A stretch of DNA of 64,000 nt from Ectobius pallidus (GCA_964059195.1 CAXKWD010000003.1:15854606-15918605), one strand, 5' to 3'; shown: positions 33,505-40,336, counted from the first letter of the stretch. Made by a program: numbers and translations. The notes: generated from the sequence alone by a model not told the origin.

Positions 33505-34105
33505 ATGTCTTCTCAAGAACTAGTACGTCAACTGTGGGAGGAGATCCCGGACTCATCGTTTGCGGATATCCAAGACATGGAACCTGCGGTAGAAGAGCTG
33601 CCAACAGAGTCGGTAGAACTGACTCTATACAATTCATATGGGCACGACGTGGGGAAGGTGGAGTTTCCCATCCGATGTACCGACATATATGGATTCAACC
33701 AAGAACATGTTGACTCGTCACCGATCCTACCCTGTGGCAACACGCTTCAAAATATTGCTGGGGACTTCTGCTACCACGACGACATCTTCCACAAACAGGT
33801 CTGCGATGGTGTCACCCATTTCCACCGGTGCAGGAGGCCCGAGGATGGTCACTACTCAATGTGGAGCATCAAGTGTAATCCTGACTGCCACCTTTTCGAG
33901 AAGCTGCAGCAAGCTGTAAGTATTATTATCACCACCCCTACCCATTGAATTATAATTTCGTAACACATTGCTTATAATGATTTGCTTTTATATGTTTCAG
34001 ACAAAGGCAGCATTTTTCCACGATCTTCACTGCAGCCAGGGCGATGGATGTAACCTCAAAGACCACACAACGAAGAAAAACTTCGTAAATTGTTTAAACT
34101 TGTAA
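33505..34105 (+). CDS. Spliced Cys/His-rich protein of unknown function
   Basis: Two exons: 33505-33915 and 34001-34105, giving 171 residues. Exon 1 without splicing would end at 33948. Splicing extends the Cys-rich region through DLHCSQGDGCNLKDHTTKKN to a TAA. The intron begins GTAAGT and ends TTTCAG with both junctions between codons. Residues 1-30 copy the neighbour's N-terminus. The rest holds about ten Cys and several His (CGNTLQ, CYHDD, HFHRCRRPEDGH, CNPDCH, CSQGDGC), suggesting a metal-binding or disulphide-rich fold. I do not recognise the family. An AATAAA signal follows at 34114. Confidence 0.72.
33916..34000 (+). other. 85-bp GT-AG intron
   Basis: A GTAAGT donor after a codon boundary, pyrimidine-rich TTTATATGTTTCAG acceptor, phase 0. 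The size is typical of insect introns. It shows that the element uses nuclear splicing. Confidence 0.8.
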
Positions 34106-34113
34106 TTTTATAA

Positions 34114-34119
34114 AATAAA
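34114..34119 (+). terminator. Polyadenylation signal of the spliced gene
   Basis: AATAAA nine bases after the TAA stop. Confidence 0.6.
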
Positions 34120-34341
34120 TTGTGTGTGATATAAAGGAAAACTTGTTTAAAAAATCATTTCAAACCGAGCTCTTCCATTTTATGAATGAAAAAGGTCGGG
34201 TCATAACCTTAACCAAAACCCCTTACTCCCATAATTCCAACACATGTCATAGACCAAAAGCATGTTCTATCTATTTTTACAGGAAGCCGTTCGCCTTTGG
34301 AAGGAATGTATAAATAAGAAACAGACAATTTTATGATTGAA
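34120..34341. other. Convergent intergenic zone
   Basis: Separates the plus-strand left genes from the minus-strand capsid cluster. The open frame at 34122-34313 has no homology I recognise and lies in a likely 3' flank. Confidence 0.45.
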
Positions 34342-34347
34342 TTTATT
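34342..34347 (-). terminator. Polyadenylation signal overlapping a stop codon
   Basis: Minus-strand AATAAA overlaps the TAA stop of the 166-residue gene (34343-34345), so the capsid transcript would be cut just after its last codon. Confidence 0.6.
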
Positions 34348-34843
34348 TCAACTCATGATTACAAAACTCTTTAAAATTATACCGTGCTTGCATCCAGAGT
34401 CTAAGCACCATTACATTGTGTAGGGCACAGTTCATATTAGAGTCATTATGAAAAAGACATTTTGTTTCACAGTCTCTTAATTTGCCCAGCTTCGGTACAC
34501 CAAGATCTTCCATGTTTATAACAGACCTCTGCAGCAGTTTTTCAAAAAATCTCGCCTTTTCTAGTCCCTTAGAATAAAGTCTGTCTTCACACTGTAATAC
34601 ACTATCAAGAACAGGTTTCAACTCGTCGTAAGGTAAGTATCCACTCAGCCATGGTATCCCATGCAGACACGATTCCACAAACCGCTGACATTTTACATCT
34701 GGGTATACGTCTTTAGGCGGTCGCAGCACGAAATGTCCCATTCTGCCATCATGCGATAATACAGCCACCTCTTTAGCCACGAATTCATTGCAAGTTGACT
34801 GATAGCCCTGGACATCCAATATGGTGAATTTCTCACACGACAT
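34343..34843 (-). CDS. Conserved Polinton-associated protein, possible RNase H-like fold
   Basis: A 166-residue protein and the last gene of the minus-strand capsid cluster. Its first 11 bases overlap the end of the major capsid gene. Visible pattern: ILDVQGYQ near the N-terminus with an acidic residue (D10) at the end of a strand, CLHGIPWLSGYLPY at about 60-73, LYSKGLEKARF at about 92-102, and a C-terminal Cys/His cluster (CETKCLFHNDSNMNCALHN). I recognise this arrangement from uncharacterised proteins abundant in insect genomes. An acidic residue in strand 1, a later KG strand and a final H/C cluster recall DEDD/RNase H-like nucleases, but key residues cannot be assigned. No TATA box of its own; probably made from a shared transcript. 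Confidence 0.7.
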   Translation of the reverse strand: MSCEKFTILDVQGYQSTCNEFVAKEVAVLSHDGRMGHFVLRPPKDVYPDVKCQRFVESCLHGIPWLSGYLPYDELKPVLDSVLQCEDRLYSKGLEKARFFEKLLQRSVINMEDLGVPKLGKLRDCETKCLFHNDSNMNCALHNVMVLRLWMQARYNFKEFCNHELK

Positions 34844-36032
34844 TGGTGATGATGTTGGTCAGTGCAGTATACTCTACGCAGCGATCGTGCAGGATTAAAC
34901 AGTAGGCCTTTGTGTTTGCAGGAATGTTGCTTGCTGCTGAAATTTCAACTCTCGTAGTGCAGGCTCCAGACTTCAGATCCTCGTTCTGCTTGGTGCAGTC
35001 CACCACATAGAATGGTGCATGTTTTATAAAATCGCTCCTTTTAAGCAGTGGTGATGGAGGACGCTCATAGTACGATTCTTGAAATCTGGCATACATTTCA
35101 TACAGTAATCCATACGCACCATTGGTGCTGTCTACACGGAAAGAATGGTAGGGATACTTTTTATCATTCAAATATACGGATACGTCCTGTACATCACCTA
35201 AATCAAATTTTGAACCGTTTGCATCGGCTTTGCTTCTATCAGTCTGAAATGCCACGATAACCATTCTAGGCTTTTGCAGCTGAGGAGAAGTTGTCACATT
35301 CCATGAAACGTTGGTCGCTTGTGGTAAAGACGGATGTTCGTACAACTGCCAGCTTCTGAAATATATGGGCAGCGGTCGATCGCTTTCCATCGCGTTTAAC
35401 AGTTTCAAGCGTTCAATGTCCGATACTTTAAGCATAGGAACAAACCATTCTATATCTGTGAGTTTAATTTTACTAACGGCTCCAATGGTAACATGTATAG
35501 TGTTCTTAGCTCTCATCATGACGAGTTCGAGTTTGCAGTTTAACAGAATTTTCTTAAAATCTTCTGCCACACCGAGAAAATGGTTCAGCGGTATGCAAAC
35601 ATTGAACTTTCCAGCTTTTACAATTTCTCCAACGCTCTCATTACTGGGGTGCACCCATCCAGAGTTCTCCAGTCTGACACAATCAGAATTATTATAGGAG
35701 CAGATACCTTTCAACAAGCTCGTAATACCAGGATTTCTAGTACGATCCACAGTTTCTCCATGAATATTGAGTTTTATTTCATCGAATAAATGCATAAAGC
35801 CGTTATTTACAACTTTCCCAGTGTACTCGGCATCTTTGTCGGATGTCACAGTACCACTTATCGAAACGAAACTCTGGCTGAGTAATGCATACAAGTTTTC
35901 GGCTTGAATGGGAATTCGTATTTCATCGCTTTCGCCGAGAGCCGAAGTGTTGTAAGGTTTGAATCCATGATACTGCGAATTTTCTATGGCGTCTTCAAAT
36001 TGCGCCTTATCCCTTACGCTTAGAACGTGCAT
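34833..36032 (-). CDS. MCP: Major capsid protein, double jelly-roll type
   Basis: A 399-residue protein. It carries the segments typical of the arthropod Polinton capsid family: IPIQAENLYALLSQSFVSIS (first jelly roll), an FDEIKLNIHGETVDRTRNPG segment near residues 83-103, ITSLLKG, the NSGWVHP turn, CIPLNHFLGVAEDFKKIL at about 146-163, FRSWQLYEHPSLPQATNVSW near the domain junction, KPRMVIVAFQTDRSK, and a second jelly roll ending VEISAASNIP and AYCLILHDR. These proteins form the pseudo-hexagonal capsomers of an icosahedral shell. Length fits the arthropod branch, shorter than vertebrate forms. It overlaps the small protein upstream by 26 bases and the 166-residue gene by 11. No TATA box precedes it. 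Confidence 0.88.
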   Translation of the reverse strand: MHVLSVRDKAQFEDAIENSQYHGFKPYNTSALGESDEIRIPIQAENLYALLSQSFVSISGTVTSDKDAEYTGKVVNNGFMHLFDEIKLNIHGETVDRTRNPGITSLLKGICSYNNSDCVRLENSGWVHPSNESVGEIVKAGKFNVCIPLNHFLGVAEDFKKILLNCKLELVMMRAKNTIHVTIGAVSKIKLTDIEWFVPMLKVSDIERLKLLNAMESDRPLPIYFRSWQLYEHPSLPQATNVSWNVTTSPQLQKPRMVIVAFQTDRSKADANGSKFDLGDVQDVSVYLNDKKYPYHSFRVDSTNGAYGLLYEMYARFQESYYERPPSPLLKRSDFIKHAPFYVVDCTKQNEDLKSGACTTRVEISAASNIPANTKAYCLILHDRCVEYTALTNIITNVV

Positions 36033-36183
36033 GTTGTAGTACTAAAAAGCCTAGAGATTCCAGATACTTCTTGTTAGCAGATGTTAACTTGCCGACGGTA
36101 CGCTGATGATTACCGGTCCGAGCACGACGCACCGTCTTATATGCTGGTTCAGCTGGTGAGGATTTATTAAAGTTAAGCCCCAT
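36007..36183 (-). CDS. 58-residue basic protein between the two capsid genes
   Basis: A small frame starting MGLNFNKSSPAEPAYKTVRR and containing LTSANKKYLESLGF, ending in a Lys/Arg tail before TAA at 36007-36009. Its ATG lies inside the last codons of the penton gene (11-base overlap) and its end covers the first 26 bases of the major capsid gene. The LT..N..YLESLGF motif resembles a short conserved sequence at this position in other insect Polintons as I remember them. The basic composition suggests a DNA-binding core protein or capsid cement. Too short to be sure, but the tight overlap on both sides argues for a real gene. Confidence 0.65.
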   Translation of the reverse strand: MGLNFNKSSPAEPAYKTVRRARTGNHQRTVGKLTSANKKYLESLGFLVLQHARSKRKG

Positions 36184-36895
36184 TCTTCCTAATGACGAGT
36201 CTCACAGACACTCGCTCTCCTCTAAAATCGATAAGTCTGTCGTCCTGATCCACGAGAGATATGGTAATGTCCGTTATTTTTTGTATGTTGATTAACGGTA
36301 GAAAAATCAGGTTTGCAGGCACCTCGGAGATTTTATATCCTGGTGGTACAGTAGGAAAGAATTCGTGTATGGTATGCGTTGGACGTCCGTTGAAGAATGA
36401 CCCCGACGCGATGTTGCATTGAAGTCTTATAGTATTGATGTTATTTATGTCTGGCTGCTTTGTGGAAACGATAGCTTTCATTTTCGGTATTTCATCCGTT
36501 GTTGCAAATCCGAGTAAAGGGCCCACGGAGTTTGGAACATCAAAAGAAACGTCGAGAGAGCAATATATTGTCGTGAGCAGAGTATTGGGGTTCACACTGA
36601 CTCTAAAAACCGAATCAGGATCAAGAGTGGAATTTGTTAATTTTTTTATCATGAGCGCGACATATTCTGAAATATCGCTAACCTCGTACGTCCCTTTAGG
36701 GATGGTGATGGCATGTTTATGATTCCCTGAGGTAACCGCCAACGAATTGTTACTCTCTGTAACGTTTGGAATAGAGTTGTAAGCGTCGAGTCTCAGCAAC
36801 GCAATCTCGTAGTCTACCCCATCTTCCAGCTCGATAGGGGGATAATACGTGTTGGTTATTTCGGACGTGGATCCGCTTAGAGTGAACGTAGGCAT
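36173..36895 (-). CDS. Minor capsid (penton) protein, single jelly-roll type
   Basis: A 240-residue protein. It opens FTLSGSTSEITNTYYPPIEL, then YEIALLRLDAYNSIPNV, an IPKGTYEVSDI motif (about 80-90), and a C-terminal block HTIHEFFPTVPPGYKISEVP with LIFLPL, DQDDRLIDFRGERVSVRL. This set is typical of the penton-like protein that occupies the fivefold vertices of Polinton virions. The start is the only sensible ATG, 39 bp after a TATAAAAG box that overlaps the stop codon of the protease gene. It is probably the first cistron of a penton, small protein, major capsid, 166-residue protein transcript. Confidence 0.85.
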   Translation of the reverse strand: MPTFTLSGSTSEITNTYYPPIELEDGVDYEIALLRLDAYNSIPNVTESNNSLAVTSGNHKHAITIPKGTYEVSDISEYVALMIKKLTNSTLDPDSVFRVSVNPNTLLTTIYCSLDVSFDVPNSVGPLLGFATTDEIPKMKAIVSTKQPDINNINTIRLQCNIASGSFFNGRPTHTIHEFFPTVPPGYKISEVPANLIFLPLINIQKITDITISLVDQDDRLIDFRGERVSVRLVIRKNGA

Positions 36896-36926
36896 CGTTT
36901 TAACACTTGTATGTCTGAGGTGAAGG

Positions 36927-36934
36927 CTTTTATA
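36927..36934 (-). promoter_or_regulatory. TATA box of the penton gene, inside the protease stop
   Basis: Minus-strand TATAAAAG. The TAA of the protease frame (36930-36932) is part of this box. The penton ATG is 39 bp from its first T. Confidence 0.7.
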
Positions 36935-37265
36935 GTAAAAATGCTAGACAGAGGTGACCACAAATCTCGGTGTTATATTTCTGATAACGTGTAAAGTTGT
37001 AATATAGTTTAGAATGCGGGCCTGTATAATTTACAATTTCTGCAGGAGGAGGCAAGTCACCATAGCTGTCGAAATAAAATGAACGGCTCCCACACTTTTT
37101 CAACGCTACCCAATGCGTCCCAGGCCCTGAGGCATCATCGAGATTGATAATGATTCGTTCCTGTTTATGAGTCTTGGTAGGTAGCTCGTTTCTCATGTAC
37201 ACTCCTCTGAAATGTGGAATACATAGCTTTTTCGCATATCGCTCCAAGTCGTAGTTAGTTAGGGC
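36930..37265 (-). CDS. PRO: Adenovirus-like cysteine protease
   Basis: About 111 codons from GCC at 37265 to TAA. The fold is adenain/Ulp1-like: ALTNYDLERYAKKL, then HFRGVYMRNELP, the catalytic His in GPGTHWVAL, the acidic residue in YFDSYG, and Q-x6-C in YQKYNTEICGHLC, matching the adenain spacing between oxyanion Gln and catalytic Cys. In Polintons it would process virion precursors. There is no ATG at the start. The frame opens directly at an A-run in the end of the PLA2 gene, after a TAA in the same frame, so it may be made by a -1 shift (37265-37271) or from a non-AUG codon such as TTG at 37247. The first in-frame ATG would lose conserved residues. Alternatively the ATG was lost recently. 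Confidence 0.82.
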   Translation of the reverse strand, partial: ALTNYDLERYAKKLCIPHFRGVYMRNELPTKTHKQERIIINLDDASGPGTHWVALKKCGSRSFYFDSYGDLPPPAEIVNYTGPHSKLYYNFTRYQKYNTEICGHLCLAFLL

Positions 37266-37993
37266 TTTTTTTTAAGACGGATTCCTCTACCAGATGGATA
37301 AGGTTTTAAAAATAGCCCCTTGCCATCTCTTTGCTGGCGTATGAGCTCGTCGATCCCCTCCTTCTTTCCCAAGGCAATGCTTTCCAGCATGCGGTTATGG
37401 CGTACATGTTCTCCAAGCTGCTTCTTGTCGTTTTTTGCTGAATTAACAGCTTTAGCAATCTGTGCTCCCGCTCCACCTAAAGCCCCGAGCGCGGACAATC
37501 CAGCCAGAATTGGTAATATGGGCAATATGCCACCAATTTTTTTAGGCGACTTCAAAACTCTCTTCTTTTTCTTGCTTTTCTTCTTTGCCACCACTTTTCT
37601 GTATGCAGCCTTCAGTTTCTGAATTTTATCCAGTCCGGCACCCATTTTAACCTTCCCCTTCATAATTTTTGAAACGGCGTAAGCAGCAGCACGCTCCCCG
37701 AGGCTTGCGTCGGCAGCCTTAACACGGTTAGAGGCCTGTTGTGCCAATTTCAAGTCTGCCTTATGTCGATCGTTTATATCTGAGCTCTGTGCGTAGCTTA
37801 TATCGTGTAACTTACAAGCTTCGTCCAAAGGATTGATTCCTGTATCGCCTCTTTTTAATCGTTTCTCTAGTTTGGTGCCTGGTCCGCAAAATCTGTACTT
37901 TGGTATGTGCAGTTCCACAGGCAGCTTGTTAATGAGCGTATTGATCACTCCTTCTCCACGACGACGTTTACCTCGTACTATTCGCGGAGCCAT
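37259..37993 (-). CDS. Virion protein with parvovirus-type phospholipase A2 domain
   Basis: A 244-residue protein from the ATG at 37993. An upstream in-frame ATG at 38092 is beyond the TATA box and is rejected. After an Arg/Lys-rich start, residues 30-90 carry the PLA2 core: YRFCGPGTKL (calcium loop, G37-P38-G39) and PLDEACKLHDISYAQ with the His63-Asp64 dyad. This is the arrangement of parvovirus VP1, where the enzyme lets virions leave endosomes. It continues with a Lys-rich stretch (137-146, a likely nuclear signal), a Gly/Ala/Leu hydrophobic segment (153-177) that may insert in membranes, and a GKGLFLKPYPSGRG tail. Probably an internal capsid protein. It shares a divergent promoter with the ATPase and may extend into the protease by frameshift. 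Confidence 0.85.
   Translation of the reverse strand: MAPRIVRGKRRRGEGVINTLINKLPVELHIPKYRFCGPGTKLEKRLKRGDTGINPLDEACKLHDISYAQSSDINDRHKADLKLAQQASNRVKAADASLGERAAAYAVSKIMKGKVKMGAGLDKIQKLKAAYRKVVAKKKSKKKKRVLKSPKKIGGILPILPILAGLSALGALGGAGAQIAKAVNSAKNDKKQLGEHVRHNRMLESIALGKKEGIDELIRQQRDGKGLFLKPYPSGRGIRLKKKP
37265..37271 (-). promoter_or_regulatory. Candidate -1 ribosomal frameshift heptamer
   Basis: Minus strand A AAA AAG in the phase required (X XXY YYZ relative to the PLA2 frame), five codons before that frame's stop or fewer. Slipping back one base enters the protease frame exactly where it becomes open. Downstream structure was not assessed. Confidence 0.45.
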
Positions 37994-38021
37994 ACTGACC
38001 TCAACACCTGCACGGTCTTGC

Positions 38022-38039
38022 CTTTTATAGGTATAAAAG
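38022..38039. promoter_or_regulatory. Palindromic back-to-back TATA boxes (divergent promoter)
   Basis: CTTTTATA GG TATAAAAG is a perfect palindrome. The left half drives the PLA2 gene on the minus strand (ATG 36 bp from the first T, with TCAGT touching it at 37994-37998). The right half drives the ATPase on the plus strand (ATG 43 bp away). Confidence 0.8.
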
Positions 38040-38074
38040 CAGCTGCTATAACACTTTGCCCTGTTATTTGCACC

Positions 38075-38764
38075 ATGAAGTTTGAGAAGCAAAACGTATC
38101 CTTAGAGGTTCGCCCCATAGAGCAGACGGCTTCGATCCATGAACGCAAACATAGCATTTTACTACCCAACAGCATACGATGTATTATCTGTGGACCTAGC
38201 AACTCGGGAAAAACAAACGTGTTAATAAATATTCTTCTACATCCCAACGGTGTAAAGTTTTCAAATGTCTACATTTTTTCAAGATCACTGTTTCAGCCTA
38301 AATATAAGATGCTTGAAGAAATTTTAGCCAGAGTTCCAGAAATCGGTTATTACAAGTTTGATAACTGCGGGGACGGTATGCCAGAGCCTCACCAAGTACG
38401 AGAAAATTCTGTTGTGATATTCGATGACATTATGACAGAACCTCAAAGCCCCATAAGGAATTATTTTAGCATGGGAAGACATAACTCGCTAGATATGTTT
38501 TATCTAGCCCAGTCGTATGCTAGGATACCTAAGCATCTGATAAGAGACAATTGTAACTTGATGATTGTATTTAAGCAGGATGCGTTAAATCTAAGGCATC
38601 TTTACGACGACTACGTAAATGCAGACATGACGTTCGATAAATTCCTGCAAATGTGCCGCGAATGCTGGTCTTCGGAAAAGTATGGATTCCTAACCATCTG
38701 TAAAGAGGACTCTATAGACCGAGGGAGGTATCGGAGGGGAATGGACGAGTACGTTGTTATATAA
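38075..38764 (+). CDS. ATP: FtsK/HerA-type DNA packaging ATPase
   Basis: A 229-residue protein. The start is the ATG at 38075, 43 bp after TATAAAAG; the open frame extends further upstream across the divergent promoter, which cannot be coding for this gene. Walker A is GPSNSGKT (residues 40-47) after CIICG. Walker B is VVIFDD (113-118), followed by a sensor-like FYLAQSYARIPKHLIRDNC region at about 144-162. This matches the A32-like packaging ATPases that pump genomes into double-jelly-roll capsids. The length is normal for Polintons. The stop codon TAA lies inside the TATATAAAG box of the next gene. Confidence 0.92.
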   Translation: MKFEKQNVSLEVRPIEQTASIHERKHSILLPNSIRCIICGPSNSGKTNVLINILLHPNGVKFSNVYIFSRSLFQPKYKMLEEILARVPEIGYYKFDNCGDGMPEPHQVRENSVVIFDDIMTEPQSPIRNYFSMGRHNSLDMFYLAQSYARIPKHLIRDNCNLMIVFKQDALNLRHLYDDYVNADMTFDKFLQMCRECWSSEKYGFLTICKEDSIDRGRYRRGMDEYVVI

Positions 38765-38766
38765 AG
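38758..38766 (+). promoter_or_regulatory. TATA box of the fibre-like gene, containing the ATPase stop
   Basis: TATATAAAG. The ATPase TAA is at 38762-38764. The distance to the ATG at 38794 is 36 bp, so the mRNA leader would be only a few bases and the ATG at 38785 would probably lie outside it. Confidence 0.7.
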
Positions 38767-38793
38767 ACGTGCAAAGTATATCGGATGCTCACA

Positions 38794-39480
38794 ATGGATG
38801 ATAGAGGACTCATACGCGCATGCAGAGGGGCTATGGGCGTTGACAGATTTGGATCGCCGTTAATTGCGCGATACATCGATAAAATAGCACTGCCTCGAGA
38901 CGCAGTAGGCAATTACTCGGTCAAAGGTAAACGAATACGCTACGTTGGCCATCCCACAGAGAACCACAATGCCGCGACGAAGGAGTACGTGGACAAGGTT
39001 CTGGCGCAGAAAGATTTTCACAAAAGTGATGGTAATATTGATTCTGGAAACTTTGAATTGTTTAAAACCACGGCCCAAGTGCTGAATAATTTTAAAGATA
39101 TGATAAACCTGCTGATCCATCATCAGTCGCAGCTCAGAGACGATGTTACTGCTTTAAAATACCTCATGCAAAGAACAGCTGGGGCTATGCAGAACATGTG
39201 GCAATCCAGTTTTTTTCAACTCTACAGTGGCACTCGTCTAAAATTAATTTATGATGGAAGAATCACGGTTGTTGACTTGGCCGATTCAGACGATCTGAGT
39301 ACAACGTTAAATGGGGTCGCTGTTGACATTAATCAGCCTATCCATGTCTCGAGAGGTGATGTGTTATTGTTTAAGACGGGCTCTTTCTCGCGTGAGGTCC
39401 CCATTACGATCGAATACGCCTATAAAACGTGTGAAATCACAAAAATAGTCAACACTCGAAATGAATCCGTCAATGAGTGA
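38794..39480 (+). CDS. Fibre-like protein of unknown function
   Basis: A 228-residue protein. Start taken at 38794 from the TATA spacing; an ATG three codons upstream is possible. The N-terminal third contains RYVGHPTENHNAATKEYVDK (about 49-68), a motif known from trimeric phage tail-fibre and spike proteins (DAxTKxYVD). A helical, possibly coiled-coil region with LINLLIHHQSQLRDDVTALK follows (about 100-120), and a beta-rich C-terminal half (about 145-225). Motif, coiled coil and beta domain in this order suggest a trimeric attachment protein, but sequence evidence is modest. The end overlaps the next frame by 20 bases. Confidence 0.68.
   Translation: MDDRGLIRACRGAMGVDRFGSPLIARYIDKIALPRDAVGNYSVKGKRIRYVGHPTENHNAATKEYVDKVLAQKDFHKSDGNIDSGNFELFKTTAQVLNNFKDMINLLIHHQSQLRDDVTALKYLMQRTAGAMQNMWQSSFFQLYSGTRLKLIYDGRITVVDLADSDDLSTTLNGVAVDINQPIHVSRGDVLLFKTGSFSREVPITIEYAYKTCEITKIVNTRNESVNE
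39421..39428 (+). promoter_or_regulatory. TATA box of the 291-residue gene
   Basis: TATAAAAC lies within the coding sequence of the fibre-like gene, 40 bp before the ATG at 39461. Confidence 0.55.
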
Positions 39481-40336
39481 TGATCAGAGGAGAATTAAGG
39501 AGGAAATTGAAAAACATACCAAATCTATACGAGCAAAATATTTATCATTAAGAAAAGCAGATCTTCAGTCGAGACATGAGTTTTCAGACATTGTACAACC
39601 TATAACGCAACCTTTGGAACAGCTCGTCACTCTGAGTAAAGACAAATCAAAGCAAGATGAAAAGGAATACGAGCCTGAACCCTATATGGAGCAGACCCCT
39701 GTAAAACACTACAAGTCTATGTTGGAAAGCGTATATGGTCGTGTGTCTGGGGGTTATATTCAGAAACTAGTTCAATTGAGGCCTAGAAACGTGGACACCA
39801 TATACGGTATAAAATGGCATCCAGACAGACAAACTTTCTCGATCGGGGCACTCCCTCTGTCGATAAGAAACGATACCATATATGTAGGCAATAAGAAATA
39901 CCATTCCCGCCGCGGATTAATGGAGTTGCTTACCAAAAGCATACCCGACCCTAAGTTGTACAGCGATAACGACCTGGAGACCTATAAGGAAATATTGGAG
40001 AGGTCTAGCGCTCATAAAGTCGGCTATGATGATAACGAAGAGATACGAGTCTCAAACAGCCAGAAATTTAAAAACGTCATTAGGCGGTTATTTCCTGAGG
40101 ATGAGGAGGTCGAGGTAGACGGTGATCTCAAGACTAAAAAACCAGTCAGGGGAAAAGGCCTGTGGAAGGACTTGCATACGAATCGCAAAATAGACTATAA
40201 ATACTGGGACGACCCGAATGAGCTGGTTCATAGACTGCGTTTGTTGGTAGCATCATCTGAGGCTGGGAATCACTCGCATAACAACGAAATATTGGAGATT
40301 ATAACAGAGTTAAGAGAAAGTGGTGTGATACAATGA
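39461..40336 (+). CDS. Conserved Polinton protein of unknown function
   Basis: A 291-residue protein. The N-terminal 75 residues are charged and helical (RRIKEEIEKHTKSIRAKYLS). A middle domain of about 105-180 includes DTIYGIKWHPDRQTFSIGAL, IYVGNKKYHSRRGLMELLTK and a YSDNDLETYKEIL segment. After a linker (GKGLWKDL) the C-terminus has YKYWDDPNELVHRLRLLVAS and AGNHSHNNEILEIITELRES. I recognise this domain order from insect Polinton-like proteins without known function. A capsid-associated or DNA-packaging role is only a guess. The next ATG, at 39473, is a possible alternative start. Its stop overlaps the integrase start in an ATGA. Confidence 0.75.
   Translation: MNPSMSDDQRRIKEEIEKHTKSIRAKYLSLRKADLQSRHEFSDIVQPITQPLEQLVTLSKDKSKQDEKEYEPEPYMEQTPVKHYKSMLESVYGRVSGGYIQKLVQLRPRNVDTIYGIKWHPDRQTFSIGALPLSIRNDTIYVGNKKYHSRRGLMELLTKSIPDPKLYSDNDLETYKEILERSSAHKVGYDDNEEIRVSNSQKFKNVIRRLFPEDEEVEVDGDLKTKKPVRGKGLWKDLHTNRKIDYKYWDDPNELVHRLRLLVASSEAGNHSHNNEILEIITELRESGVIQ

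Larger units (their letters stand above)
32746..33550 (+). repeat. Tandem duplication of promoter and 5' coding segment
   Basis: About 32730-32930 and 33325-33535 are near-identical: GAATTGACTACATAGACATG, ACAGATGGACCAATGCAATG, CACGCGTGTGG, a TATATAA box and the first coding bases. The duplication gives the genes at 32901 and 33505 the same promoter and N-terminus but unrelated C-terminal domains. Confidence 0.88.

Noticed and set aside
35311..35697. Plus-strand frames inside the capsid genes (also 36435-36722, 37320-37622)
   Set aside because: Antisense shadows of the major capsid, penton and PLA2 genes. No domains.
37907..38074. N-terminal extension of the ATPase
   Set aside because: It overlaps the PLA2 gene start and the divergent promoter, and Walker A would lie too far from the N-terminus for this family.
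37994..38092. N-terminal extension of the PLA2 protein starting at 38092
   Set aside because: It would run across the TATA box and the TCAGT site of this gene. The ATG at 37993 is placed just like the other genes of the element.
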